From the NCBI GenBank assembly GCA_028622995.1, contig JAJQJQ010000043.1, positions 310,001 to 374,000 on the forward strand: a stretch of 64,000 bases of DNA, read 5' to 3'. The notes beneath the pieces are model-generated. The model did not search any database. It had not been told where the DNA came from and worked only from the letters and a program-made list of their open reading frames with translations. Each line of letters starts with the position of its first letter. Position 1 is the stretch's first letter. This DNA is from Panagrolaimus kolymaensis (Eukaryota; Nematoda; Chromadorea; Rhabditida; Panagrolaimidae). Shown one piece after another: positions 24,593 through 36,223 of this stretch. The position numbers were made by a program, and so were the translations under genes.

Positions 24593-25982
24593 TCAAAAGC
24601 TACCATAAAATTTGAAAGAAATTTTCGAAGGATTTGTTGCTTGTTTCTTACATATTTCATTGAACATTCGTTTGATTGATTCACGATTTTCTCCTGCAAT
24701 TTGAAAACCATTTAGACCTTTCTTATTTCGATTTTCTAAATTTCCACCATATTCTAATAAAACTTTGAGACATCTTTCTTGAGCTTCTTCGGTGCAAGCA
24801 ATCAACGTTGGTGTCATTCCTTCTGAATCAGCAATATTCGGATTTGATCCAATTTCTAATAAAGCAACTAAAGCATCAAATTGACAATAATATGCAGCAT
24901 AATGAAGTGGAGTAAAACCACGAAGATCTTGATCATTGAAAAGTTGTTTAGGTCGAATATAATCATCAAAAATACAGGAATGTTTTTCACATGCATCATA
25001 CAAGAGTTTGATGACATCAACGTGTCCAAATGAAGCTGCAATCATCATCGCTGTTTGACCATCCTTGTTTTTAGTAATGAAATTTGTGACTTTTTGAAGC
25101 ATTAATTCCACGAGATTTGATCTACCAAACGCACATGCACACATAAGAGGAGTCCATCCATTTGAATTTTGATAAGTATTGACATCACCAAACGACGTTG
25201 AACTTGTAGGATTTGAAAACATTTTCTAAAAACAAAAAAGATAAAAAGAAAGTTAAAGAAATACATATTAGCAAAATGCAAGGAGATTTAGATACTACAG
25301 TAGCCCAATGAGGAAAACTAATATTTTCTCCACAAAATTTTCAACGTTTTTAAGTAAAAATACAAAACTTATGAAACTCTTTCTTTTTTCCACTCAATAA
25401 AAAAGAAGCAAGAAACTCACACAAAAAGCTTTGGATGAAGCTGATTCAGCTGCCACACATATATCCATCGCCCATTCATCACCAGGTTTATATTTGATAT
25501 TTGAAAGATCTTGAAACTTTGATAAAAATCCATTATTTGTTTTTGAAATGGATTTAGTCTAAAAATTATTTATAATTAACGAAATTTTAAAAGAAAAAAA
25601 ACTTACCGAAGCCATGGTGGTTGTTGATTCTTTTTTGGCTTTCTTAAATTTTAACAACGATGAATTTCGATACGAATCAAAAGCTTTATAAATTTTTGTT
25701 GCATTTTCTTTATCGATTTCAAAGTTCTAAACAAAAAAGCAAGCGATTATTATTTATCAAATCAAAAAAAAGCAAAGCAAGTAAACGAACCTTGATTAAT
25801 TGATTGATGGACATCGATGCAAAAGATTCAATGGTAAAATCATTGAGATTTATATTTTCAGCTAATTTTGAAAGTTGAAATTTATCAAAAATTTCTTCTA
25901 AATTTTTTGTTTCTTTTTCTTCATTCATTTTTTCCTGATTTTTTGAGGTAAATGGTGAAAAAATGGATGGTCGCTTAGTCAT
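24593..25982 (-). CDS. SAM-like and ankyrin-repeat protein, 360 aa, four exons
   Basis: Exons in transcript order: 25982-25791, 25726-25607, 25558-25421, 25225-24593. All are phase 0 with GT/AG ends (1083 nt). Residues about 28-95 have the helical pattern of a SAM domain (LEEIFDKFQLSKLAENINL, then SINQLIK joining NFEIDKENATKIYKAF across intron 1). A basic linker follows. From about residue 170 to 340 there are four to five ankyrin repeats with recognisable cores: NGWTPLMCACAFGRSNLVEL, DGQTAMMIAASFGHVDVIKL, RGFTPLHYAAYY, SEGMTPTLIACTEE and a degenerate last one (KGLNGFQIAGENRE). No catalytic domain is present, so a protein-interaction adaptor role is inferred. SAM before ankyrin is the reverse of the usual ANKS order, so I do not assign an orthologue. 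Its 3' end is about 515 bp upstream of the anillin start on the same strand, too far for a standard nematode operon. Introns are 48-195 bp and motif-free. An AATAAA lies at 24502-24507 (minus), about 86 nt after the stop. Confidence 0.85.
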
Positions 25983-27046
25983 AACTAAAAAAATCAAATA
26001 AATAAGCAAAAATGATAATGGCTTTCTTTTTTTTGTTGGTTGCTTATTTATTTTTTTGGTTGTGGCTAATTATTTTTGATTTAAGGCTACGTTTTGTCAC
26101 TTTTTTGTTTTCACCTTTTTTTGCAATAACAATTTTGACCTATTTTTTATGGTTGAAATCGCCAGCTTTTGCCATTACTTTTTTTGTTTTGATTCGATCT
26201 AATTTGAACTTTAATAAACTAACAACAAACAGGTTCAAAATATTTTTCAAGTTAAATGCAATCCATATAAATTTAAAACTGCCTCGAAAACCTTTACTTG
26301 GAACTATTTATTACGTTTTTTTAAAATAAATTTTGCATTTTCAAGGATCATCTCGATGAATCGACAAAAAATTTAATTGAAAATGCTAATTTTAATTTTT
26401 TGAATTCTTTTCAAAATTTTATTTGTAGGTTATTTAATTTTTTTGAAAGGTCAAACACACTGGCATTAACACAATGTTCGATGGGCAAACATACTGATAT
26501 TCATTATCAAGGCACTATCGATATTCAATATTAAAATTTTATTTGTTTTGACCTTTGTTTTACAATATCCTAATTTTTTTTTGCTTTTTATTTTCAAAAC
26601 TGAAAACTGTGATGCAATTGAAAAAAAAACTAACCAAAAAACATTTTTTATAAACATTTTTTTAATGGGAAAAAAATAAATAAACATCTTTCAAGAAACA
26701 AACAAAAAAAACGAAAAAAAAATATGCTATTAATGGTAATTCGACTACGTATGTATGTTTTTTTCGATATTTACGAATGCATGCATTAATGCTTGCTTTT
26801 GACCTTACCTAAGAGATTACCTAAATCTTCGCACCGGATTAATAAAATGCATGAATATAAAAAAGCTGCCACTTATTTACACGCGTAGATAATCCTCCTG
26901 TTTTCTTCATGTCTTTTTTTGGGATTAGGAAAGAAAAAAATAGGAAAATTAATTAATGAAATTAATTAACTGATTGCTGCTTGATGGAAGATCGAAAATT
27001 GGACTAGGGTTTATTTTTTTTGGATTTAATATTTTTGTCGATTTTG
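25983..27046. promoter_or_regulatory. Upstream region of the SAM-ankyrin gene
   Basis: Only three AAACTG copies (26276, 26598, 26605). It holds AGGTCA-type half sites (AAAGGTCAAAC at 26448; TTTGACCTTTG near 26550; TTTTGACCTTACC near 26800) and CATGCATTAATGC. A promoter role is inferred from position upstream of the minus-strand start. Confidence 0.3.
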
Positions 27047-29627
27047 TAAAACTGTCCAGAAAATCTCGTGAATGGTCGAAAAAGAAAAAAAGAGGATTAT
27101 TAACTAATTTTGGGTAGTTTATGAGTTTTTTTTAAAATAACTAATAAAAAAGATCAAAAGTCGTTTTTTTTCTAGATATTAATATTTTAGCATTTTGGTA
27201 AAACTGCGTTGAAATAGCGCAATTTTAAAAATAACTTTTCCTTCTAATTTTTGTGGAATTCTTATTAACTGCATTGCTGTCTTTTTTGATAGTTAAAATT
27301 TGTTATCAATATTAATAATTTTTTTAACTGTGAAGTAGAAACATTTTCTTGTTTTTTCTTATTTTTCTTAATATTTAACTGAATTTTTAACAAAATTCAA
27401 AAGCACTATCACTTGAGTTCCGAATATTAATTTTACTCGATCATTCGACGCAGGGAAATGTGAGACTGGAGACTCCGAAGTCGTGGTCACGTTCAATTTT
27501 GGTTGGACGTAATTTTTTAGATATTAAAACTGTCAGCAATCGTCGTTTCTTTTTTTGAAGAAAAAAACTTCTTGCTAAAAAATTTTTTTAATAAAACTGC
27601 AAAATGATTAATTCGCTTAAAAGTAAAATAAAAAACTGAATAAAGAAGTAACTATATTAAATTAATTTTTTAAACATTCTTTTTTTTTTTGGCGCATTTC
27701 TATTCCCTTTTTTAGGCTTTGGTCTTTTTTTTGGAGTTTGCGCAGTTTCGTTGCCATGGAAATATTTTTGATGTAAATGTGAGTGTTTTTGCCTCATATT
27801 TTCTTCTTTTTTAAGACATGGACGCACACTTTTGGCATCATATTTGTTTGCTTTCTTCGTAGCTTTTTTTATGCGGGATAATAATGAGAATAAAAAAAAT
27901 GAAAAGAAACCAAATTTTCTTTTATGCTAAACTTTTTGAATTGTTTTTCATTTTTTATATTGTTGATTAATAGTTTTTGTATTAACTGAAAGAGTTGGAG
28001 AGATTTTGAAATTAAGAAAACTGCATCTTAATGCTTTTTGTTTTGTTTTTACCCATTTTTCTTAACTTTTTTTTACAATTTTTTTAACTGGAGAGAATTT
28101 AGGAGAATTGAATTTGTTTGGTTTGTTTTTATTTTTCTTTGATAATTTTCCTTTAATATTTCTCAAATAATTATCAATAACTGCGGCGACTTTTGAATCC
28201 TTAATTTATTTTGGAAACTGAGTTGCTATCTTTTTGGTGGCCGATTTAACTTATTATTTATATCTTTATCCATGAGTTTTTTTTTGAATTCCTTAAATTT
28301 TTGGAATTTTTGAATATTTTTTAAAACTTATCAATAAAAAATACCATGTTATTTGATTTATTTATAAGCTTAATAAATAAATGTGAAAATATAAATCTTT
28401 ATCATTCTTTCACATCAGAAAAGATTGGGTTTATTTATGACTATTTTATTTCCATAATTTTTTCTTGGTTTTCTTGTTAATATGTCTTTTTTTCAAAAAA
28501 TTAATTACTCTTAAAACTGTTTTTGATATTTTGTAGTATGTTTTATGCATCCATCTAAAGGTTAAGCAATTTTTTCTTCAGGCAAATATATCAAAATAAA
28601 ATAGTTAAAAGATAAATTAAAACTGCGTCCTTTTGTTTTTCATATCATACTTACCATAATCTTTTTTTGGCTATTTTAACTGAGCAACGGTAATGGGCGA
28701 AAAATAAGTAATATATTCATGTATCGCATAGTCCAAAAAAAGAGGATTTTTTTCATTGAAAGACTGTTGACTTTGTCGTCGTTCTTTTGTTTACATTGTT
28801 TTTAAGATAAATGAATACAAATATTAAAATCAGTAAAATAAACTGTGAAATTTTCGCTTTATAACTGTTTTTTCAAATTTATTGGTTATACATATATTTA
28901 ATTTTTTAAAAAAAAACTGTTATTGATTATTTCGACTGTATATTATTACCAATTTAAAATGAATCCCTTTATTAGATTTGTTCGGAAATCATGAATTCGC
29001 TAGATTTTTAATTTTTCTTTAACTGTCTTCAGATAAATGAGCCAATACTTTTGAAATTATTAATTATTTCCACTTTTTTTTTAAATTATTTAAAACGGCG
29101 ATTTTTATTTTTATTTTACTAACACCAATATACTTGATTTCTTGCTTATTTTTTTTTGATAATACTTTATTTTCGCCGTTGCTGCTTTTCAATCACCCAC
29201 TTACTTTTTTTCTTCTTATTTTTTTCTTCAAATCACTTAACTCTTTTTTCTTTACCCTTTTTCCTGTCAACAACAAGCATTCATTGTATTGCTGCTTGAT
29301 CGCTGTTGAAGAAAAAAAAAACTGCGAATGTCGAAGAAGCATTTCAAAAAAAAATAAAAAAAAAGACGTCAAACAAATAATAAAAAAAACTTTTTTATTT
29401 ATCAGCTGTTTTTCTGTCTTTCAAACTTAACTTTTTTTGTGTTTTTTTAACTGCAGAGACTCAAAATTTTCGAGAAAAGAATTATAAACTGACGAGATTT
29501 GTAATTTTTCGCATTTTCGTGTTACAAAAAAAATTTAACTTTAAAAAAAATTTTTATTATTGAAAATATTTTTTTTATATTTTTTTAATAACTGCAGCTT
29601 CATTGTTTTAATCGAATTAATAAACTG
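27047..29627 (+). repeat. Oriented AAACTG array
   Basis: About 25 plus-oriented copies, sparser than elsewhere. 27640-27980 is motif-free and T-rich. No gene is supported. Confidence 0.7.
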
Positions 29628-31140
29628 GCGAGAGCTTTTTGTTTTTTGTTGATTTTTACCACAAAAAAAATTAAACAATGCTATTTTTCTTTCTTTTATT
29701 TTTGTATTGAAAATGAAAAAAATGGAACCCTCTGGCAACATTAAAAGCTAAGGCAAGAAGGGGAAAAGTGTATCGACTCAATTTGAAAAATAAAATAGAG
29801 TATTTTAAAAAAAAAAGAAGAGTCATATTTCGGGCGAAAAAAAAATTTTTGGAGGAAGACGACAACGACCACGACGACAATAAGGATGTGGACAAGGATG
29901 GAAAAAAGTGACAGCAGACGCGCTTTTATTCTGGCTTTCTTGCTTACTTGCTGGAACTCATAAAGCAAGCAAGCAAAAACAAGGAGCTGCAGTAGCTCCC
30001 AGCATTTTGGCTTTTCTTTTTTTTATTGTTTCATTTTTGACTTTACTCTCGGATTTTTTTTCTTCTTCTTCCTTTTCTCTCGCATCATCTTTTTTTGTTC
30101 GTTGCTGGTGGTAGCTCTAGTTTTAACTCTTGAAGCTTGAGTATAAAAATTGAAGAGATAGATAGATGGATACTAAAGTGAGTGAGTGTGTGTCTCTTGA
30201 CTCACACTCGCACTTACACTTGCATTCCCTGTAGCAGTTTCCGCCGCACTCGCTGGCTCAAATCTCGAAAAAAAGAAAGAAAGAAGAAATAAAAAGTTAA
30301 GGAAGCGCACTAAAACAATTTTTTTTTGAGAACGACAACAAAAAAAAAGTTTTTTTTAATCTTCAAATAACTAAAAAGCATATTATCGGACGATGGATAT
30401 TTATGCTATTAAAAATATATGTATGTATATACTACATTTATTTATAAATAAATTGGAAGCTACTTACTTTTTATAATCTCTCTTGTTTTTGTCCTCGATT
30501 TTTTTTTTTGGCACAACAACACCTGTTAACGTTTTTCATCTCTCTGGATTGGGCGCGGCTCGAGCCTCTTTCATTTTTGTCAAAGCCCTGGTTATCTTTG
30601 CCCAAAGGCACTAAAAATGAACCTACCGGCGGCGGCGGCTGTTGTTTTTATTTTTTCATTGCTACGAAATTGATATCCGAACGAAAAGATTTCTTTAGTT
30701 AGCCCTCTTGGCAAAAAAAAAAAAGAGCAGACGATAAGGGCCTGCTTACTTTTTTTCGGTTGATTAACTGAATAGAAAAAGCACGGCCCATTCGATCTGA
30801 GTGGACAAAAATAAAAAAGTGATCCCAAATGAAAAATCGAAACTGAGAATGAGAGTTAAAGAAATTTGAAGGAAGATGGGAACAAATTTCTTTCGTTTTT
30901 TTCAAAAATAAAATTATAAAAAAGTGAACGACTTATCTTTCTCTCCATTTTTCCTGATCGAATATCTTTATCGACGTCGTTATCGTCGTTGTTTTTACTT
31001 TTTTTTATCTTTCTTTAAGCTTTTTTACCTTCAAATTTCGGCACACGTTTTCTCTATCATTGTTTTTATAGCTGAAAATAAAAAGTCAATAATAAAGAGA
31101 TAAGTGTCGAATATTACCTCTAAATTTAAATATATTTTAA
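29628..31140. promoter_or_regulatory. Large motif-poor island with CGACGACG, GTGAGTG hairpin and GGCGGCGG
   Basis: Only two AAACTG copies (30766, 30839). Notable elements are GACGACAACGACCACGACG near 29858, an imperfect hairpin of GTGAGTGAGTGTGTG with CTCACACTCGCAC (30177-30224), GGCGGCGGCGG near 30630 and TCGACGTCGTTATCGTCG near 30971. It has the look of a composite regulatory region in a gene desert. Confidence 0.4.
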
Positions 31141-33577
31141 TATAAACTGCATCCTTCTTTATTCCTTTCCCTTCAAATTTTAAAAAAACTGTTTTTGGAG
31201 TTCTTGGTGGGGGCTTTCAGAAATTAAGTTAAAAAAATTTTTTAAATAAATAAAACTGCGATCCATATTCTACGGAGGTACCTTGATATTTTTAATGAAC
31301 AAATATAAATAATAATTATTCTATAGATTTAGGGTGTTAAAGATAAAAATTTTAATAATTAAACTGTCTTAGCTAAATATTTTTAAAAAAAATTCCATTT
31401 CTTGTTATGCAAAAAACTGGCATCAACATGGTAAAGGTAAAATTTATTATACTCTTTTACCATTACTTAAGAATTATCATCTTTGTTAGAAAGACGACTC
31501 TCTATTAACAAATTTTTTTTGATTATGTTGTTATCAAAATTAAAACTTTAAACTGCTGGCCAATTTAGGTATTGAGTCTTTTCATTGTTTTTCATAATAT
31601 TTTATTCATCTAGTAGTAACTGCAATTTCCTCATTTTAACGAATTTATGTTTTAAAATTTTAAACTGTTTCAAATTTTAGTTGAAGGAAAATGTCTCCGT
31701 TTTAGTTTAAAAAAAAGCTCTGATACAAATTTGATTTTATGGTAATTAACTGTCAGCAAACAAAGAGGAAATGATATTATTGTTAAAACTGAGTTTACAA
31801 GAAAAACATTTCAGTGCTTTAATTTTATTATTTTTTAAACTGATATGTAAAATCATTCGGGGGCAAATTACCTGTTTTTTTCTTTTAAAATTCTAATTTT
31901 TTTTCAATTTCTTACTGAATGCTAAAGAATAACAGCAATGGCTATCTATCTATTTTTGGTTGCCACCCGCTCGATGCTGGCCTTTTAGCGTTTAAAAAAA
32001 ATAGAAAAGAAGAAACTGGGCAATGAAATCTAATTTGGGGATTATTCAAGAATAATTTGTTGTTGATTAATTAAATCTTGTAAAACCATGAGAGAAAAAA
32101 AATGAGGCAATCCTGGAATAAAGAATGGATAAATTAATTTTATATTCAAAAAACTTATGGTTTTAGTATTTTATTGAGAAAAAAACTGAAGTTATTGATG
32201 AAAGAAGGTTTTCAAACGCTAGATTTTTTTAAACTGAGTTGCATTCATTTGTATAGTGTCAAATGAAGACTGTAAAAAAATAATAAACTGAATAGAGTTT
32301 TTTATAGCAAATTTATTGCTGTCATGGTTAAGCATCTTTTACCTTTTTTTTTTATTTGTGATTAACTGTTAAAACATTCATATTTTTACTTCAAAGGTAT
32401 CATAGTATTTAAACTGCTGAAAATCTTTTACTTTTAAATCATCACTGGAAATTATTTTTTCTGGCGAAAAAATTTAACTTTTTAATTAGAAGAAAAAAAT
32501 GCTTGACATTTCGCAGATTATGCTTTATTGAATATTTTTCTTTAAAAAAAATATTACTTTGTATTGTATTTAACTGTCGCGATATGTTTTTTTTTAATAT
32601 ATGCTAAAATATGGCTTTTTAAAACTTTATTTAAAGAAACTGAGACTTAAATTAATTCGATTAATATTGGGAAAATCATACTCTCTCTCCCATTTTCAAA
32701 ACTGCATATTCTTTTCGCTTCTTTTATTTAGAACTTAAAATTTTTTTAAATCTTTTCAAGTATCAAATTACAAACTTTTTAAATATTAAACTGCAAACCT
32801 TTTTGGTCGATGGCGAAAAATTAATTCTTTCATTTGCACTTTTTTCCATCCATTGCTTCCTTGGATTTGGATTCCCCAATATACTTTTGTTTTATTCGAT
32901 CATTGACCGGTCATGTTTCCAAATTTTTTCCTTGTTTCTTTTTTATCGTGTCCTATTTTTAATGGATCCAAAAAAAGCTGCTCGCTTTGCTACCCATCTG
33001 GAAGAGATTCTTTTCTCTTTTCTCGTGAACATTAAGCTTTGCGGAAAGAAAAAAATAGAAAGCCGTGACAGTTAAAAATTGAAAAAGAAAAGGGATGGAC
33101 TGGAAAAAAAGACGCCACAAATAACAACAACACTAATGCGTGGTTGAAAAAAAAAAGAATCTCGCCTCGCAAAAAGTGGTGCCTCTAAAAAAAGAGAGTT
33201 TTTTTTCTTCATCTTCTTAATTTTGCTGTTGATGTTATTTTGCTTGAAAAAAAAGACATGGATTTTTTTTTATTCATATAAAAATGATACTCTGGCATTA
33301 GCCGATTTTGAATAATTTTTTCGTTATTTTAAACTGGACGATATTCAATATTCTCAAGAATTATTGTTTTTATCAATGCTTTTGTTTGAGAAAAAAAATA
33401 ATTAATAAAATTAAACTGAATTCTACTACTTTAGTGGGAAATTAATAAAAATAATTTATGTTTTAAAAGTTAAAAAGTGCTCTTTTATATTACAATAAAA
33501 AAACTGCACTTTTTTGTTATCTGTGATCATTTACTATCATGAACAATAGAATAATTTTTTTAATACTATTTTAACTG
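31141..33577 (+). repeat. Oriented AAACTG array
   Basis: About 25 plus-oriented copies in 31144-32788 and 33330-33572. 32794-33327 is motif-free with a few short unsupported open frames. The array is interrupted on its right by the 0.7 kb inverted-repeat element. Confidence 0.7.
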
Positions 33578-33598
33578 CGTGCATGGTTTTTTATAGGG

Positions 33599-34305
33599 AT
33601 CACTCACAAAAAAAACGTCCAATACTTTTTCGGAATTTGATGGACCCGTTTTTTTTCGACTTTGAAAGTTGTTTTCAGCATTTTTGTGTACATATTGTCA
33701 ACTTTTGATGGACAAGGCATTGTGACTATCTTATTAGACAAAGCGGTCCAAATAAAATAAGACGAAACTTTTTCTTTGGTTGTCTGGAGGCCTATTTCAA
33801 TTCATCATTTTTTCGTTTTAGCGTATTCATATAGGTTCAAGTTTTGGTTGCTTCATGCGTATACCGATTTAGTTATTTCTGATGATGGCTGCATGACTAT
33901 TAATGGTGTGACTATTCATTGTGCCAGCACTCTTCAGTCGATATTTTTGTTCAACTGAAGGGCGTTGGTAGACAAGGAAAAGTACCACGATTGATGACTA
34001 TGCTTCGGTATCGGCTGGCTAATTTATTGCTTGACCGAATGCTTCAATAAAAGCTTATAAATTTTGGATGTTCAAATTCTAAATTTGGAAAAAATCATAT
34101 AAAAAATATATTGGCGGTCGCAAACAAAAAAATTTTTTTTGCCCAAATTTTTTCAATTTTGTCCAAGTTTTAAGACATTTTCATCCTTTAACAGGATACT
34201 TTTGTCGAAGTTTTACTTCTACCCGTCGCTCCGTGACCATCCAAGTTAAAACCGAGTAGAGTCCAAGTATTTGGATGATAAAGGTACTTTTTTTCTGTGA
34301 GTGAT
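33599..34305. mobile_element. 0.7 kb element with terminal inverted repeats, non-autonomous
   Basis: The left end ATCACTCACAAAAAAAA and the right end, complemented, ATCACTCACAGAAAAAAA form terminal inverted repeats about 17-18 bp long. Weaker similarity extends inward (TCCAATACTT versus TCCAAATACTTGG). The interior is GC-richer than its surroundings and holds only short open frames (the longest is 60 codons, 33776-33958, with no recognised domain). No clear target duplication is visible. The oriented AAACTG motif is absent inside but dense on both sides, so the element looks younger than the array. Confidence 0.65.
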
Positions 34306-34309
34306 TAAT

Positions 34310-35533
34310 TTAAACTGTGCATTATGCTTTTTTTCTTTGGATATTTTTCTTTTGATTTATCCATCAACAACTTCTTTGAATTTATAATTTTGAGGCATTA
34401 AAATTGAAGAAGAAAATACTGTCGAAAACATAGTTATTATTCCTGACTTTTTTTCAATTTTTTACTATTTAAAACTGACTTCGTTGTTGTTAATGTCAAT
34501 TCAATGTAAAAACTGTATATATATTTTATCAAAATTTTACATTTTTTTAAACTGCCAAGAGGCGCCGATTTGCTATAAGTATATTTCCTTTTTTTATATT
34601 CATTTTCTTATTAAAACTGAATCAGCTATATTTGTTCATTTTTTTGTTGATGATTAAACTGATTCACATTTCTTACAAAAGAAATTCTTTGAAATAAAAG
34701 TAAAACTGACGAAGGCTTTATAAAAATTTGTAAATATTGATGTTTTTCGGTTTTATAAAAAATATATTACTTTTTTCCCATTCTTTCTTCAGCTGCAACT
34801 GTTCTCTGACCGAAATAATTTCAAAAAACGTCAAAGTTTAAACTTTAAAGTTGAGAAGTAAAAAAGATATCAAATTTTTTAAACTGACGAAAAAAGGCAA
34901 CTGTTGTTGATATTGATTCCTAAAAATTTTAGCAACCAATATTTTTCTTTTTGTTTTTTTTTTGATTTTTTAACTGTGGCCTGGTTTACCACGGTTTAAT
35001 ATTAGGTAATTTATTTTAACTGTCTCTTTGTCTTCCAAATGAATTTTTATATTTAATATCAAAGGAATTTTAGTAATAATTTCTCATGGGTGCCGAATTT
35101 TGAGACTTAAAAAAACTGTATGGAGACGTTTTTGATTTTTCTTTTAATTAATTTCAAACTGTTACCATTTATGAGATGTGGATGGAAAAAACTGAATGGT
35201 GAATTATTAGATCATTTTTTGATCCATATTTTTTTCGACATGCCCTTTTCTATTTTCGAAAACTGAAATAATTTTTAAACATTTCACCTAAAAAAGTTTG
35301 TACCAAATTTTTAAATTTATTCAATAAACTGACGCTTTTATTTAACAACTAAAAAACTGAGAACGTAAAGATCAAAGTTAAAATAACCAAAGCCTAAAAA
35401 CAATGTTGAAGACTTACATATGCATTTTTTTAAGCTGCACAAAGTAAAGTTACTCTTCTCTTTAAAACTGTCTTAATTACCTTTTATAATTTAATAGTTT
35501 GGAAGCCAACTTTAGCCTTTTGTTTTAAAACTG
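34310..35533 (+). repeat. Oriented AAACTG array resuming after the inserted element
   Basis: Eighteen plus-oriented copies; the first (34312) is within ten bases of the element's right end. Confidence 0.75.
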
Positions 35534-36223
35534 AGAATTGAAAATAGTTATCTATCATAAATTTTCATTGTTCTTTTTTATCAACTTCGGAAATGGCCTT
35601 TCCAACTACCACCCACATTTTTTTTCTCTTTTTTCCCATAAAAATCTTTAAAATCTTCAAAAACAAAAGAAAAATTTTTTTTTCTCTCTGTCAACTTTTT
35701 TTTAAACAATTTCCTATTTTATTCTTTATTTTTTTTTTTTTGCAAAAAAAAAATACATGGTTCTTCCTCCTCCTCCACGCCATTATCAAAGAAAGAAGAT
35801 GACAATAAACTTACGCGGCACGGCGCTTTAAAGAAAAAAAATGACAACTTTTATTTTTATTTTTTCGGACTTGCTTGAAAAAATTTTGTTTTGTTTGTTT
35901 CAGGACTCTTCTCTCTTTTATTTTTACTTTTTTTAACGTCATCAACAACTACGTCGGCTGCGGCCACCACTGCCATTATAAAGCAAAAGCAAAAGCAAAA
36001 GCAATCCAGTAACTATTTTTTTGTGTTAAATCGTGCCTGCTTTGCCTCCTCTTTTTTAAAGAGGTTTTTAAGCAGGAGTTAAGTCTGGACAAGAAAGATA
36101 AAAAAAAAACAAGTGAAACAAATAATTTTTTTAAAAAGAGAGATGTTTTTGTTGTGTCTTTTTTGTTGATGAAAGGCAAACTAGAGAACTTTAATGTTCA
36201 AAGAGTTTTCGTTTTAAACAAAA
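35534..36223. other. Motif-free island
   Basis: T-rich with CT runs, ACGCGGCACGGCGC (35813-35826), GTCGGCTGCGGCCACC and a short AAAGC tandem (35980-36002). No gene recognised; possibly regulatory. Confidence 0.35.

Noticed and set aside
26012..26329. 105-codon hydrophobic open frame on the plus strand, upstream of the SAM-ankyrin gene
   Set aside because: T-rich sequence reads as Phe/Leu in many frames here, there is no family resemblance, and it ends inside array-type sequence. It overlaps the likely promoter.
26447..26560. Possible small inverted-repeat element with AAAGGTCAAA ends
   Set aside because: The matching ends are only about 10 bp, the interior is not inverted, and no target duplication is seen. 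AGGTCA half sites explain the match equally well.
33776..33958. 60-codon open frame inside the inverted-repeat element as a transposase remnant
   Set aside because: No catalytic or DNA-binding motif is visible and it is too short to assign.
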